Assembly: GCA_017629175.1 (NCBI GenBank)
Contig: JAGBXS010000113.1
Location: 1-49,324 of the forward strand
Direction: 5' to 3'
Origin: Clostridia bacterium
GTDB lineage: Bacteria > Bacillota > Clostridia > Oscillospirales > CAG-382
DNA length: 49,324 nucleotides
Below are positions 8,489 to 16,107 of this stretch, one piece after another (position 1 is the first letter of the stretch; each line of letters begins with the position of its first letter). The position numbers and the translations under genes are program-made. The notes under the pieces were generated by a model. That model was given only the letters and a program-made list of their open reading frames with translations. It ran no database searches and had not been told where the DNA came from.

Positions 8489-11053
8489 GTGCAAACAACC
8501 GAAGAGACCCAAGGCTTTACCCCGCAGACCTGCTCCCCCGAGGAGCTGGTAACGCTTTTGGACTCTCACGGGTTGAACGGGCTTACCCGTAAGCAAGCCC
8601 GCTACCGCCTGCACCAAAAGGGCAAGAATTTGTTCCGCAAGGAATTCTCCTTACGTCCCGCGGAGGACATCAAGGGGCAGATCCGCGGCATGGTGAACCT
8701 GTTGTACTTGGCTGTCATGCTGGTGCTGTATCTGTTCTTGCAGGATACCATCTATCTGCTATCCTTGGGCGTGGGCGTTTTGGTGCTGATGGCAGGCGCG
8801 GTTTGGGAGCTTGCCGCCGCGCGAATTCTGCACAAAAGAGAAAAATATTCCGCCTTGGGCGTACAAGTGGTGCGGGACGGCAAGACCCAGCGAACGGACA
8901 GCCGTCTGCTGGTGCCGGGCGACCTGCTGTATTTGGAAAGCGGCAACTTAGTTCCTGCCGACGCCCGTATTTTGGAGGATGACGGAAGACTTTCCGCCTT
9001 GGAAACGCCGGTGAGCGGCGTTCGCTCCGCAGTGAAGAAATCCTGCCGCATCCCCGCAAAAGCAGAGGAAGCCGTCAGCGGCAATATGGTCTACGCAGGC
9101 ACGCTGATCACCGGCGGTACCTGCCTTGCCATGGTTTGCCGCACCGGGGACGACACCTTATTGCGGCAGATCCGCACCCCCAAAAAGGATTATCTCCCTC
9201 CCTTGCTGGATCATGCAAGAGAGTATTGCCGTATGCTTTCTCTGGCAGGGCTTTTGGGATGCTTTGTCATCTCCGTGGCAGGCGCCCTTTGCTCTATCAG
9301 TCTCAGCGCGTTGCTGGCCCTTTCGGTGGCATCCGCCGCAGTCTCTCTCTGTGACGTAGCCCTTGCTCTGGCGTGCCTGTCCTTTGCCAAAGGCTTGACC
9401 CAAATGGAAAAGGGCGGTGTGATCGTCCACAATCTGGACAAGCTCAACCGCTTGGCTCGGGTGGATACGGTGATGTGTCCCAAGGAGCTGACCTTCCCTC
9501 CCAAGAAGCCTTTCTTGGACAGCGTTTTTGCAGGAGGAAAGCTGTATTCCGCAGAAGAGCCTCCCGCCCGCGAGGTGCAGGAGGTGCTGAAGCTCACCCT
9601 GGCCTGCTCCGATTACCCCCGTTCCCTGCGGGGCTACGAGAATGTGACCGCCGCCTACCTGCGGGATAAATGCATCCCCTTGACGGAGCTTACCGAGGAG
9701 TGGTTCCGTGTGGACACGGGCATCGGCTCTGAGGGAGAGGTCAACGCCGTGATCTCCTTGAACAAGGACCATTACCGCGTGGTGGTAAAGGGTGCCCCCG
9801 AGGCCATCCTTGCCCGCTGTGCGGGGTACGAAAGCGATGGCAAAGAATACAAAATGACCCCCGAAGCAAAAAAGAAGATTCTGGATGCCGCCCAGCGCGC
9901 CTCCCGCAATATGGCGTATCTGGTTGCCGTGGCGTCGGGCATCACCGAGGAGGACAGCCTGCGCAGTCCTTTTGCGGAACGCCGTTTGATCTTCCGGGGC
10001 TTCTTGGCCTTCCGCCTCTCAATGGAGGTGGATATGGCGGGCGGTATCTACCGCGCCTCCAAGGCGGGGATCGAATGCGTGCTTTCCACCGATGATCCCT
10101 ACTACACCGCCGCAGGCATTGCAAAAAGCGTTGGTATCATCTCCCACGAGGGAGAAATGATCAGTTCTCAGGAAATCGCCGCCTCCGACCGAGGTATGTA
10201 CGTGCTGAATTCCGGGAAATATAAAGTGTTCTTAGAGCCCACCGAGGAACAATGGCTGGACGTGCTTCGCCTTCGCAAGGAAGCCGGCAGAACCGTTCTG
10301 GCCACCGGCACCGAGGATACCCACCTGCCCTTACTGCGGGAAGCGGACATTTCCGCCGTCCCCGCGGGGGAAAAGGACATCCTGCGGGAAAGCGCTGACC
10401 TGGTGATGACAGAAAACGGCTTTCAAGTATTTGCGGAAGGAATCGCAGGAGCGAAGATGCTGTACTTCCGCCTGCGCTGGCTGTTACAGCTGTTGACCGC
10501 AGGGGCTTGCAGTTGGTTTGCCTGCCTGCTCATCGGCATTTTTGCAGGGGGCACCTTCCCCTTCGGGCTTCCCGAGGTGCTGTTGGGCGGTGTGGCAGGG
10601 AATCTTGCTCTGGCCTCCGTGGTGGCATTGTTCCCCATGGATCGCGCCATTCTGCAGCAAAAGGTTCCCATTTTCGGGCGCAAGACCTTCCTGCGGGAGC
10701 TTCTTCCCCCCCTGCTCATAGGCATCTGTACCGGCGGTATTCTGTTCCTTTGTTATTTCTTAACGGGAAGCGCCGCCTGCCTGTTCCCGGGTGCGTTGCT
10801 CTCCCAATTCCTGTATGCCTGCGGGTGCCTTTACGAGGAGGGCGCCATTCGTCGGAAACGGTTCGGATGCAGACCCCTTTGGATCCTGCTCCCCGTTCTC
10901 GCGGCCTATTGCGGGCTGTTGCTGTGTATCCCCGCGCTGTTTGCTCTTCCCACAAGGCAGCAGCTTTTGACCACGGGAGGGTTGATCCTTCTCTGGCACG
11001 GGCTGATACAGCTGCTCCTCTTCTTCAAACCTAAAAATAAAAAAACAAAATAA
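8489..11053 (+). CDS. P-type ATPase-like membrane protein lacking the catalytic motifs
   Basis: The 854-residue protein follows the P2 (calcium/PMR1-like) ATPase plan from end to end. It has an N-terminal GLTRKQARYRLHQKGKN segment, an actuator domain with VRDGK...LVPGDLLYLESGNLVPADARIL, and SGNMVYAGTLITGG. The nucleotide domain keeps KGAPE at 434-438. The tail ADLVMTENGF precedes about six C-terminal membrane helices. The defining motifs are gone. The TGES loop reads SALETPVSG (169-177). The membrane PEGL motif reads VSLCDV (285-290). The phosphorylation site after Cys330 reads PKELTFP instead of SDKTGT. TGD reads TDD (534-536). TGDGVND reads TGTEDTH (606-612). Without the Asp it should not form a phosphoenzyme. 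The frame is intact, so it is probably a non-pumping or sensory derivative rather than decay. GTG start with AAAGGAG upstream. Function unknown. Confidence 0.8.
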   Translation: MQTTEETQGFTPQTCSPEELVTLLDSHGLNGLTRKQARYRLHQKGKNLFRKEFSLRPAEDIKGQIRGMVNLLYLAVMLVLYLFLQDTIYLLSLGVGVLVLMAGAVWELAAARILHKREKYSALGVQVVRDGKTQRTDSRLLVPGDLLYLESGNLVPADARILEDDGRLSALETPVSGVRSAVKKSCRIPAKAEEAVSGNMVYAGTLITGGTCLAMVCRTGDDTLLRQIRTPKKDYLPPLLDHAREYCRMLSLAGLLGCFVISVAGALCSISLSALLALSVASAAVSLCDVALALACLSFAKGLTQMEKGGVIVHNLDKLNRLARVDTVMCPKELTFPPKKPFLDSVFAGGKLYSAEEPPAREVQEVLKLTLACSDYPRSLRGYENVTAAYLRDKCIPLTELTEEWFRVDTGIGSEGEVNAVISLNKDHYRVVVKGAPEAILARCAGYESDGKEYKMTPEAKKKILDAAQRASRNMAYLVAVASGITEEDSLRSPFAERRLIFRGFLAFRLSMEVDMAGGIYRASKAGIECVLSTDDPYYTAAGIAKSVGIISHEGEMISSQEIAASDRGMYVLNSGKYKVFLEPTEEQWLDVLRLRKEAGRTVLATGTEDTHLPLLREADISAVPAGEKDILRESADLVMTENGFQVFAEGIAGAKMLYFRLRWLLQLLTAGACSWFACLLIGIFAGGTFPFGLPEVLLGGVAGNLALASVVALFPMDRAILQQKVPIFGRKTFLRELLPPLLIGICTGGILFLCYFLTGSAACLFPGALLSQFLYACGCLYEEGAIRRKRFGCRPLWILLPVLAAYCGLLLCIPALFALPTRQQLLTTGGLILLWHGLIQLLLFFKPKNKKTK

Positions 11054-11066
11054 AAGGAGACTCACC

Positions 11067-11261
11067 ATGAAAATCACCAAAGACATGCTGATCGGCGACG
11101 TGCTGGATCAGTACCCCAACCTGGCAGAATACTTCTTTGAGATCGGTATGCACTGCCTGGGCTGCCCCCACTCCCGCGGAGAATCCATCGAGCAGGCTTG
11201 CGAAGTCCACGGCACCGACGTAGACGCACTTCTCGCCAAGCTGAACACTGCAATTGCATAA
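11067..11261 (+). CDS. DUF1858 domain protein (ScdA/hybrid-cluster-associated type)
   Basis: A 64-residue cytoplasmic protein that is a single DUF1858 domain. It starts with ITKDMLIGDVLDQYPNLAEYF and has the characteristic GMHCLGCPHSRGESIEQACEVHG segment, with a CxxC pair and a following His-Ser. The domain is found alone or at the N-terminus of iron-sulfur repair and hybrid-cluster-type proteins in anaerobes. Its role is unclear; metal or thiol chemistry is likely from the CxxC. An AAAGGAG ribosome site precedes the ATG. It lies 13 bases after the P-type-ATPase-like gene and 13 bases before mscL, so it is probably co-transcribed with both. Confidence 0.85.
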   Translation: MKITKDMLIGDVLDQYPNLAEYFFEIGMHCLGCPHSRGESIEQACEVHGTDVDALLAKLNTAIA

Positions 11262-11274
11262 GGAGGACTACATA

Positions 11275-11757
11275 ATGGCTAAGAAAAACAAATCCGGTTT
11301 CTTCACTGATTTCAAGAAATTCATCACCAAGGGTAACATCCTTGATATGGCAGTCGGCATGATCATCGGTACTGCCTTCAACCAGATCGTAAAATCTCTG
11401 GTTGACCACATCCTGATGCCCGTCATCGGTAACCTTTGCAACACCCAGGACCTGGTAGACCTGAAGTACATCCTCACCCCCGAGGTGCTGGACGAAGCAG
11501 GCAACGTTGTCACCGCAGAGGTGGCCATCTCCTACGGTCTGTTCCTTTCCTACGTGATCAACTTCTTCATCGTAGCGATGACCCTGTTCGTCATCATCCG
11601 TTCCGCTATGAAATTCCAGAAGAAGATGGAAGATCTGCGTAAGGAAGAGGAAGAAGCTGCTCCTCCCCCTCCTCCCGCTCCCGCTGAGCCCACCGTAGAG
11701 GAGAAGACCCTGGCCGTTCTGAACGAGATCAAGACTCTGCTGAACGAAAAGAAATAA
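11275..11757 (+). CDS. mscL: Large-conductance mechanosensitive channel MscL
   Basis: MscL is a homopentameric membrane valve that opens under tension to release solutes during hypo-osmotic shock. The 160-residue protein has the N-terminal amphipathic helix (FFTDFKKFITKGN), pore helix TM1 (ILDMAVGMIIGTAFNQIVKSLVDHILMP), an extracellular loop, and TM2 (YVINFFIVAMTLFVIIRSAMKF). The C-terminal helical bundle (VEEKTLAVLNEIKTLL) follows a proline-rich PPPPPAPAEP linker. The ATG at 11275 was chosen because a strong AAGGAGG at 11260-11266, overlapping the preceding stop, is correctly spaced for it. An upstream in-frame ATG at 11254 would add seven non-conserved residues. Confidence 0.95.
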   Translation: MAKKNKSGFFTDFKKFITKGNILDMAVGMIIGTAFNQIVKSLVDHILMPVIGNLCNTQDLVDLKYILTPEVLDEAGNVVTAEVAISYGLFLSYVINFFIVAMTLFVIIRSAMKFQKKMEDLRKEEEEAAPPPPPAPAEPTVEEKTLAVLNEIKTLLNEKK

Positions 11758-11761
11758 ATTC

Positions 11762-12709
11762 ATGAAGCAATATCTGTTAGGCGCAGACGGAGGCGGCAGT
11801 AAAACCGCCTTCCTCTTGGCCGACATAGAGGGTAACCCCATCGCCACCTGCACAAGAGGCAGATCCAATCCCGGAGACATTGGCTACGAGGCCATGGAAG
11901 CCTTGATTTTGGAGGGCTTTTCCTACCTCTGCCGTGAAAACGGCGTGGAGGAGCGAGAGGTCGTCTCCATCTTCGCAGGGGTGGCGGGACTCACCTCCTT
12001 CAAAATGAACGAGCTGTTGCGTGCCGCCATGGAGAAGACCTTCCCCTGTGCCCACTGTGACTGCTCTCACGATGGCATGAACGTGCTGTACGGCGCCTTC
12101 CCCGGCGGGGAGGACGGTGCCATCGTCATCTGCGGAACGGGATCCTCCTGCTTTGCCAACGCAAAGGACTCCGTGTACCGCATCGGCGGATACGGCCAGT
12201 TTGATCTCACCGGCAACGGCTACGAGATCGGTAAGGCCGCCTTTGCCCACGTATTCCGCACCCTGGACGGCAGAGATGCCTACGGTGTTCTGGCGGCAAG
12301 GCTGGACGAAAAATTCCCCGGCGGATGTCACAAAAGCATTTTTGACATCAACAGCTACACCAAGACTCAATTTGCAACCTTTGCACCCTTGGTGTTCGAT
12401 GCCGCACGGGAGGGAGACCCCGCCGCGATGGCCATTCTGGAGCAGAATTTTGCCTACATCGGTGAGCTGATCACCACTGCGGCAAATCTGTTTGACGGGA
12501 AGGCTTATTCCGTAGCCCTTGCGGGAGGGATCTTTAAGGATCCTTTGTCCATGGAAATGGTGCAAAAACACGTCCCTGCCCACGCCACTCTGTTCCGTTT
12601 GGACAAAGAGCCCGTGCTGGGTGCTGTGGCCAAGGCAAAGCACCAATACGTAGCCAACCAAGAGGCTACCCCCATTTCCTCTTTTCTGAAAAACTCCCCA
12701 TCAAGATAA
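11762..12709 (+). CDS. BadF/BadG/BcrA/BcrD-type ATPase, N-acetylglucosamine kinase-like
   Basis: The 315-residue protein belongs to the ASKHA sugar-kinase/ATPase superfamily. The phosphate-1 loop is GADGGGSKTAFLLAD at 8-22, and the phosphate-2 segment is GAIVICGTGSSCFA near 118-131. A C-terminal adenosine motif SVALAGGIFKDP lies near 255-266. The compact length and the GGGSKT start match the GlcNAc/glucosamine kinase branch, which phosphorylates amino sugars from cell-wall or glycan turnover. The GH20 hexosaminidase at 17253 would be a source of such sugars, but it is not in the same transcription unit. It lies 4 bases after mscL and 19 bases before thrS. Substrate identity is inference. Confidence 0.75.
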   Translation: MKQYLLGADGGGSKTAFLLADIEGNPIATCTRGRSNPGDIGYEAMEALILEGFSYLCRENGVEEREVVSIFAGVAGLTSFKMNELLRAAMEKTFPCAHCDCSHDGMNVLYGAFPGGEDGAIVICGTGSSCFANAKDSVYRIGGYGQFDLTGNGYEIGKAAFAHVFRTLDGRDAYGVLAARLDEKFPGGCHKSIFDINSYTKTQFATFAPLVFDAAREGDPAAMAILEQNFAYIGELITTAANLFDGKAYSVALAGGIFKDPLSMEMVQKHVPAHATLFRLDKEPVLGAVAKAKHQYVANQEATPISSFLKNSPSR

Positions 12710-12728
12710 CAAAAAGGAATCAATCATT

Positions 12729-14492
12729 ATGAGCGATATCATCTACGACGAACTGCGCACGCTGAGACATTCCTGCTCTCACGTTTTGGCTCAGGCCGTC
12801 AAGCATCTTTTCCCCCACGTAAAGCTGGCCATCGGTCCTGCCATCGATAACGGCTTTTACTATGATTTCGACTGCGGCGACAAGCCCTTGACCGCAGAGC
12901 ATTTTGAGGCCATCGAGGCAGAGATGAAGGCCATCATCAAGGCAAACCTCAAGATCGAGCGCTTCACCCTGCCCAGAGCAGAGGCTTTGGAGCTGATGAA
13001 GGACGAGCCCTACAAGATCGAGCTGATCAATGATCTTCCCGAGGACGAGGAGCTTTCCTTCTACAAGCAGGGGGATTTCACCGATCTCTGCGCAGGCCCC
13101 CACGTATCCTACACCAAAAAGATCAAGGCCTTCAAGCTCACCTCCGCCACCGGCGCGTACTGGAGAGGCGACTCCAGCCGTAAGATGCTCACCCGTATCT
13201 ACGGCACCGCTTTCCTGAACAAGGAAGATCTGGAGTCCTACCTGGTTGCCCAGGAGGAAGCCAAGAAGCGCGACCACAACAAGCTGGGCAGAGAGCTGGA
13301 GTACTTCACCACCGTGGATTCCATCGGCCAGGGCTTGCCCATTCTGTTGCCCAAGGGCGCAAGAGTGGTTCAGCTTCTGCAGCGTTGGGTCGAAGACGTA
13401 GAGCAGGAGAAGGGCTGTCTTCTCACCAAGACTCCCTTGATGGCAAAGCGTGACCTTTACCGCATTTCCGGCCACTGGGATCACTATCTGGACGGTATGT
13501 TTGTCATTGGCGACCCCAAGGACGAGGAGAAGGAATGCTTCGCCATGCGTCCCATGACCTGCCCCTTCCAGTATCAGGTCTATCTGAACAAGAAGCGCTC
13601 CTACCGTGACCTTCCCATGCGCCTCACCGAGACCTCTACCCTGTTCCGCAACGAGGATTCCGGCGAGATGCACGGTCTCATCCGTGTTCGTCAGTTCACC
13701 ATCTCCGAGGGTCACTACATCCTCCGTCCCGAACAGCTGGAGGAGGAATTCAAGGGCTGTCTGGAGCTGGCGAAGTACTTCCTGGAGACCGTCGGTCTGC
13801 TGGAGGACTGCTCCTTCCGCTTCTCCCAGTGGGATCCCGCAAACCCCAAGAACAAGTACGAGGGAACTGCAGAGCAGTGGGAAACCGCACAGAACGCCAT
13901 GGCCAAGATATTGGACAACCTGGGTCTGGAATACACCATCGGCATCGACGAGGCCGCCTTCTACGGCCCCAAGCTGGACATTCAGTACCACAACGTATAC
14001 GGCAAGGAAGACACCCTGGTAACCATCCAGATCGATATGCTGCTGGCTGAGAAGTTCGGCATGGAATACACCGATTCCGACAACACCGCAAAGCGTCCCT
14101 ATATCATCCACCGCACCAGCTTGGGTTGCTTTGAGCGTACCCTGGCATATATCATCGAGAAGTTTGCAGGCGCTCTGCCCTTGTGGCTGATGCCCGAGCA
14201 GGTTCGCATCCTGCCCATCGCAGACCGTCACGCTGATTACGCTTATCAGTGCCTGGAGACCCTCAAGGCGGCAGGCTTCCGTGCAGAGGTTGATACCCGC
14301 AATGAGAAGATCGGCTACAAGATCCGCGAGGCTCAGCTGGAAAAGATCCCCTATATGCTGGTCATCGGCGACGAGGAGATGGCAAACGGCACCGTTTCCG
14401 TCCGCTCCCGCAAGGAAGCTAACCTGGGCAGTCTTTCCATGGCTGAACTCATGGATAAGATTATTGTAGAACGAGACACAAAGGCTAAATAA
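12729..14492 (+). CDS. thrS: Threonine--tRNA ligase (form without TGS domain)
   Basis: ThrS charges tRNA-Thr in the cytosol. The 587-residue protein starts directly in the editing domain; the N-terminal TGS domain of the usual roughly 640-residue enzyme is absent. The editing site has His14-x3-His18 (HSCSH) and Cys121 (DLCAGPH). The class II catalytic core has zinc-ligand regions MRPMTCPFQ, ISEGHYI and YIIHRTSLG, plus motif 2 LTETSTLFRNE. The anticodon-binding domain covers about 490-587 (VRILPIADRH to the end). No T-box leader is possible in the 19 bases upstream, so it depends on upstream transcription. An AAAAAGGAA ribosome site precedes the ATG. TGS-less forms occur in several Clostridia. 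Confidence 0.93.
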   Translation: MSDIIYDELRTLRHSCSHVLAQAVKHLFPHVKLAIGPAIDNGFYYDFDCGDKPLTAEHFEAIEAEMKAIIKANLKIERFTLPRAEALELMKDEPYKIELINDLPEDEELSFYKQGDFTDLCAGPHVSYTKKIKAFKLTSATGAYWRGDSSRKMLTRIYGTAFLNKEDLESYLVAQEEAKKRDHNKLGRELEYFTTVDSIGQGLPILLPKGARVVQLLQRWVEDVEQEKGCLLTKTPLMAKRDLYRISGHWDHYLDGMFVIGDPKDEEKECFAMRPMTCPFQYQVYLNKKRSYRDLPMRLTETSTLFRNEDSGEMHGLIRVRQFTISEGHYILRPEQLEEEFKGCLELAKYFLETVGLLEDCSFRFSQWDPANPKNKYEGTAEQWETAQNAMAKILDNLGLEYTIGIDEAAFYGPKLDIQYHNVYGKEDTLVTIQIDMLLAEKFGMEYTDSDNTAKRPYIIHRTSLGCFERTLAYIIEKFAGALPLWLMPEQVRILPIADRHADYAYQCLETLKAAGFRAEVDTRNEKIGYKIREAQLEKIPYMLVIGDEEMANGTVSVRSRKEANLGSLSMAELMDKIIVERDTKAK

Positions 14493-14506
14493 AAGAGATA
14501 CGCGTC

Positions 14507-14540
14507 AAGGGGACTTCTTTTGGAAAAAAGAAGCCCCCTT
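14507..14540 (+). terminator. Imperfect hairpin after thrS, possible terminator
   Basis: AAGGGG-A-CTTCTT pairs with AAGAAG-C-CCCCTT across a short loop, with one A-C mismatch. No T-run follows the stem, so termination is uncertain. It begins 14 bases after the thrS stop. Confidence 0.4.
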
Positions 14541-14579
14541 AACAAACCCCAAAGAAAACCTATTTTGAGGTGCAGAATT

Positions 14580-14646
14580 CTTAAGGGGATCATCCCCTTA
14601 AGCAGGGGAAACCGTCGCAGACGGTTGGGGGCGGCGCCCCCCAACC
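14580..14646. repeat. Cluster of three palindromes between thrS and bioY
   Basis: Three stems follow in 67 bases: CTTAAGGGGA/TCCCCTTAAG (14580-14589 with 14593-14602), AACCGTC/GACGGTT (14610-14616 with 14620-14626), and GGTTGGGGG/CCCCCAACC (14623-14631 with 14638-14646). The second and third share bases, so they are alternative folds. The first resembles the CTTAAGG stem before ecfA. I do not recognise a known riboswitch fold. It lies directly upstream of the bioY ribosome site (AAAGGAGG). Confidence 0.55.
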
Positions 14647-14665
14647 AAAGAAAGGAGGCGCAGAT

Positions 14666-15181
14666 ATGACAACCAAATACCGCTCTCTCACACGGGTGGG
14701 GTTGTTCTGCGCCCTCATCGCCGTGTGTTCTCTGTTGCAGGTGCCTTTCGACCCGCCCTTTACCCTGCAGACCTTCGCCGTGTTCCTGTGCGCGGGGGTG
14801 CTGGGCGGCAAATGGGGTATGGTGGCGGTGGGATGCTACTTAGCCTTGGGTGCCGCAGGGCTGCCCATCTTCGCGGGATTCCGCGGGGGCGTGGGACATT
14901 TGATCGGCACCACCGGGGGATTTCTCCTGGGGTTCCTCCCGGCCACAGCCTTGACGGGCTTCCTGCCCAAAAAGATGCCTCTGTTTTTGCGGATGCTCTG
15001 CGGGCTTTTGGTGCTGTATCTATTCGGCACCGCTTGGGTGTTGCTGTTCTACGTACCCGCCGCCGGCTGGGGAGGTATCGCCGCAACCTTGCTCCGCTAC
15101 GTATTACCCTTCTTGCCCTTTGACGTGGCAAAGCTGTTCCTGGCGGCAAAGCTGACGGTAAGCTTGGAAAAAAGAACATAA
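14666..15181 (+). CDS. bioY: Biotin transporter S component BioY
   Basis: BioY is the biotin-binding membrane subunit of an ECF importer. The 171-residue protein has about six membrane helices and the family pattern FTLQTFAVFLCAGVLGGKWG near 31-50, then YLALGAAGLPIFAGFRGGVGHL and TTGGFLLGF. The start is an ATG with AAAGGAGG about 7 bases upstream. It would use the EcfAAT module encoded at 315-2872. No ECF ATPase gene is adjacent, consistent with a group II shared module. It is preceded by a palindrome cluster and followed by a strong terminator. Confidence 0.92.
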   Translation: MTTKYRSLTRVGLFCALIAVCSLLQVPFDPPFTLQTFAVFLCAGVLGGKWGMVAVGCYLALGAAGLPIFAGFRGGVGHLIGTTGGFLLGFLPATALTGFLPKKMPLFLRMLCGLLVLYLFGTAWVLLFYVPAAGWGGIAATLLRYVLPFLPFDVAKLFLAAKLTVSLEKRT

Positions 15182-15211
15182 AAAGAAGACCTGCGAAAGG
15201 TCTTCTTTTTT
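15181..15211. terminator. Bidirectional rho-independent terminator
   Basis: AAAAGAAGACCT (15181-15192) pairs perfectly with AGGTCTTCTTTT (15198-15209) around a GCGAA loop. The A-rich and T-rich ends make it usable on both strands, serving bioY (plus) and the convergent gene ending at 15219 (minus). Confidence 0.9.
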
Positions 15212-15218
15212 ATAGGAT

Positions 15219-16085
15219 TTAATCTTCACTTTCCGTAACGTCTGTGATCCCCGTCAGCTTGGTAAAAACGGGTAATTCGTAGGGCAGGAAATACACGCCC
15301 CAGGTTTCGCCGCTGTGACGGAATTCCAGAATATAGTGGGTCTTGCTGAAAACATCGCCGTACTGATTTGCCGCAAACTTAAACTCCTTGTAAGGCGGCT
15401 CGTTAAAAGGAACGGACTTGTTCCACCCGCGGAACGCCACGCGTTTTTTCACCTTGCGGATGCAGGTAAGCTCGGACAGCGGGATGGCGTATTTGTGGCT
15501 GAGGTCCGCCAAACAAAGGGCGCCGTTCTCCACGAAAGCACTGCAGGAAAAGTTCAGGAAGGTTGCCCCGCTGATGGGAGCCACCGCACAGAACTTCAAT
15601 TTGCCGTCCTTCAGCTTATATTTGCCGATCAGCACGTCCACGTCCTCGGCGGAAGCGGGAATGCCCAGCTCTTTTGTGGCCTCTTCCGCTGCCGCACCCA
15701 ATCGGATGCCCGCCTCTACGTACTCGATGCTTTTTTCCACCTTGCTCTTTTTGAGCTTGGAGTAAATAAACAGCGCCACAGCAATGACGGCACAAGCACC
15801 GCCGATCCAGTGAAGGGCGGGTGCGTTTCGGTATCCCTCTTCAAAGGTGACGTCCGCACGCAAAATGCCCAACAACATAATGATGGCAAATATACCGCAG
15901 GGATAATAGATGACCTTCATCCAGAGAGGCATATCGGCCTTCTTGTTCAGCCCCTTTGCCTGCTCGGTGGCCTTGTTCATCTCCGCCGCTTTTGCAGCAG
16001 AGGTAGAAGCCACGATGAACATATCCCCGTCCGGGCGGTCGTTCTTTTTGTTTCTGGAGATATCGATCCCCCACAACGGTCTCAT
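15219..16085 (-). CDS. Unrecognised two-helix membrane protein
   Basis: A 288-residue protein I do not recognise. It has a hydrophilic N-terminus with an alanine-rich helix (ASTSAAKAAEMNKATEQAKG) and two adjacent membrane helices at about 55-76 (WMKVIYYPCGIFAIIMLLGIL) and 90-108 (HWIGGACAVIAVALFIYS). A cytoplasmic or extracytoplasmic globular domain of about 175 residues follows, including an acidic C-terminus. There is no signal peptide or catalytic motif. GGGGGGA lies 8 bases upstream of the ATG. It is 22 bases downstream of the Gfo/Idh/MocA gene and is probably co-transcribed with it. Confidence 0.7.
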   Translation of the reverse strand: MRPLWGIDISRNKKNDRPDGDMFIVASTSAAKAAEMNKATEQAKGLNKKADMPLWMKVIYYPCGIFAIIMLLGILRADVTFEEGYRNAPALHWIGGACAVIAVALFIYSKLKKSKVEKSIEYVEAGIRLGAAAEEATKELGIPASAEDVDVLIGKYKLKDGKLKFCAVAPISGATFLNFSCSAFVENGALCLADLSHKYAIPLSELTCIRKVKKRVAFRGWNKSVPFNEPPYKEFKFAANQYGDVFSKTHYILEFRHSGETWGVYFLPYELPVFTKLTGITDVTESED

Positions 16086-16107
16086 AAGAGTCCCCCCCGT
16101 TTCGTTC

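Noticed and set aside
8489..11053. Functional calcium or magnesium P-type pump
   Set aside because: The phosphorylated Asp and the TGES, TGD and GDGVND motifs are all absent.
12710..12728. T-box leader for thrS
   Set aside because: Only 19 bases separate thrS from the preceding gene.
12720..14231. Roughly 500-codon antisense frame over thrS
   Set aside because: Complement of a well-supported synthetase gene; no start signal.
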